Assembly: GCA_049976245.1 (NCBI GenBank)
Contig: JBMFIQ010000004.1
Span: forward strand, 29,496 to 93,495
From: Microbacter sp049976245
GTDB lineage: Bacteria > Bacteroidota > Bacteroidia > Bacteroidales > Paludibacteraceae
Direction of reading: 5' to 3'
DNA: 64,000 nt
The notes under the pieces are model-generated. The model saw only the letters and a list, made by a program, of their open reading frames with translations. It did not search any database and was not told the origin of the DNA. This document shows, in pieces, positions 62,862-64,000 of this stretch (its first letter is position 1; each line of letters starts with the position of its first letter). The translations under genes were made by a program, and so were the position numbers.

Positions 62862-63152
62862 TTAGATATTGCTGTAAAAATCAATTTTATCTCCTTCTTT
62901 CAATGTAACGATTGCTTTTTTGTACGATGATGTTTTCCCGTTGATGGTTCCTCCTTTGGTAAAACGACTTTTCTTTTTTCCCGGAATAATGGCGGTGTTG
63001 ACTGCCTTCACGGTAACTCCGTACATTTCTTCAATCGCCTTCTTAATTTCAACCTTGTTGGCATTTTTGTCCACGCGCAAGGTATAACGATTAAGCTTTT
63101 CGCTTAGTGATGTTGCTTTTTCGGTTACAACAGGTTTTAATATAATTGCCAT
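62862..63152 (-). CDS. rplW: 50S ribosomal protein L23
   Basis: 96 residues: IILKPVVTEKATSLSEKLNR, VDKNANKVEIKKAIEEMYGV and VKAVNTAIIPGKKKSRFTKG. At the exit tunnel; docking site for trigger factor and SRP. Between rplD and rplB. Confidence 0.97.
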   Translation of the reverse strand: MAIILKPVVTEKATSLSEKLNRYTLRVDKNANKVEIKKAIEEMYGVTVKAVNTAIIPGKKKSRFTKGGTINGKTSSYKKAIVTLKEGDKIDFYSNI

Positions 63153-63163
63153 TTTAATATCCC

Positions 63164-63793
63164 CTATACTTTAAATAGTTGATTCAATCCATCAAGCGCA
63201 GCTTGCACAAAAATGAGCGATTTTGCATTCAGAATTTTATAAGTGTTTAATTCCGAAATAGTTGTTACATTGACGTAAGGTAAATTACGAGCCGACAAAT
63301 ATACGTTTTTATTTGCTTCCGGTAAAATGATAAGTGGCTTTTTTTCTGCTACTTTCAAGTTTGCCATCAAAGCAAGTATATTTTTGGTTTTTGGAGCTTC
63401 ATATTCCAAGGCATCAACGATCACGATGGCATTATCCATTGCTTTATAGGTCAATGCCGATTTACGAGCCAATTGTTTTACCTTCTTGTTCAATTTAAAA
63501 CCATAATCACGAGGTACAGGGCCAAAGACACGACCTCCGCCTACAAGAAGCGGTGAGTTAATGTCGCCTCGACGTGCTCCACCTCCTCCTTTTTGACGAA
63601 TCAATTTGCGTGTACTTCCGGAAATTTCACTCCGTTGTTTCGATTTATGAGTACCTTGACGACGATTTGCCATAAATTGCTTCACATCCAAGTAAATGGC
63701 ATGATCGTTCGGTTTAATTCCGAAAATGGCATCACTCAAAGTAACCTTTTTCCCGACTTCCTGACCTTCTTTGTTATATACGTTCAGTTCCAT
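63164..63793 (-). CDS. rplD: 50S ribosomal protein L4
   Basis: 209 residues: MELNVYNKEGQEVGKKVTLS, RRQGTHKSKQRSEISGSTRK (tunnel-lining loop) and GGARRGDINSPLLVGGGRVF. In E. coli L4 autoregulates the S10 operon. The ATG overlaps the rplC stop (TAATG). Confidence 0.97.
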   Translation of the reverse strand: MELNVYNKEGQEVGKKVTLSDAIFGIKPNDHAIYLDVKQFMANRRQGTHKSKQRSEISGSTRKLIRQKGGGGARRGDINSPLLVGGGRVFGPVPRDYGFKLNKKVKQLARKSALTYKAMDNAIVIVDALEYEAPKTKNILALMANLKVAEKKPLIILPEANKNVYLSARNLPYVNVTTISELNTYKILNAKSLIFVQAALDGLNQLFKV

Positions 63794-64000
63794 TATTTAT
63801 TGATAATTAAGATTGAACCTTTAGCCCCGGGAACAGAACCTTTGACAAGCAATAAATTATGTTCTGGGATTACTTTTAAGACTTGTAAGTTTTGAACCGT
63901 TTTGGTATCTCCACCCATTCGACCAGCCATCCGCATGCCTTTTACGACTTTGGACGGAAATGACGATGCACCCATTGATCCGGGGTGGCGCAACCTGTTG
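63793..64000 (-). CDS. rplC: 50S ribosomal protein L3 (3' part)
   Basis: C-terminal 68 residues of L3; the frame stays open to the right edge of the window, so the 5' part is outside. Signatures: LRHPGSMGASSFPSKVVKGM, RMAGRMGGDTKTVQNLQVL and LLLVKGSVPGAKGSILII. Binds 23S rRNA near the peptidyl transferase centre. Confidence 0.95.
   Translation of the reverse strand, partial: NRLRHPGSMGASSFPSKVVKGMRMAGRMGGDTKTVQNLQVLKVIPEHNLLLVKGSVPGAKGSILIINK

Overview
The window is chromosomal DNA from a member of the Bacteroidota, most likely order Bacteroidales. Evidence for this: a type IX secretion core cluster (gldK-L-M-N); many promoters with the Bacteroidota sigma-A -7 box TAnnTTTG, often with TTTG or TTG about 19-20 nt upstream; few Shine-Dalgarno sequences; AT-leaning codon use; and a dehydratase / aminotransferase / DAHP synthase-chorismate mutase / prephenate dehydrogenase operon as found in Bacteroides relatives. 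Genus cannot be fixed from this sequence. The window is almost entirely core genome. I see no phage, IS transposase, CRISPR array, tRNA or rRNA.

Layout. 1-6313 (+): type IX secretion genes gldK (3' part), gldL, gldM, gldN, then a putative porin with its own promoter. 6315-9794 (-): priA and murB, divergent from murA (9931-11238, +). 11268-19840 (+): a YncE-like propeller/phosphoesterase, serB, pdxH, thiL, rpiB, an argD-like aminotransferase and a LutA-like Fe-S protein. 19964-25302 (+): gapA, then methylmalonyl-CoA mutase mutA and mutB. 25424-30827: rpsO (-), a DUF2148 protein (+), rpe and trpS (-), then a two-gene unit (-) with an MgtE-type Mg-sensing protein lacking its membrane domain followed by an atypical NRAMP carrier. 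30828-31667 is non-coding: a structured leader, an assembly gap flanked by an 82-bp duplication, and a 430-bp multi-hairpin element with 16-bp terminal inverted repeats. 31668-35609 (-): the Phe/Tyr operon pheA, aminotransferase, DAHP synthase-chorismate mutase, tyrA. 36018-38312 (+): threonine catabolism (kbl, tdh). 38470-40113 (-): a metal-chelate binding lipoprotein and a C_GCAxxG_C_C protein. 40474-45446 (+): thyA, pssA, a sugar MFS permease with a ROK kinase, and a DUF2520 protein. 45443-49258 (-): dnaE. 49636-64000 (-): the merged S10-spc-alpha ribosomal operon, from rplC (5' end outside the window) to rplQ, including secY, map, infA and rpoA.

Most notable: upstream of pheA there is a complete ribosome-mediated attenuator. 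It has a two-box promoter, a 25-codon leader ORF in which nine of ten consecutive residues are Phe or Tyr, a 1:2 pause hairpin over those codons, a possible 2:3 antiterminator and a 3:4 terminator with a nine-U tail just before pheA. Second, the NRAMP carrier has Asn-to-Gly and Met-to-Ala changes at metal-site positions and is paired with a detached MgtE regulatory module, suggesting Mg2+ rather than Mn2+/Fe2+ transport. Its leader can form two mutually exclusive hairpins around an unusually strong Shine-Dalgarno sequence.
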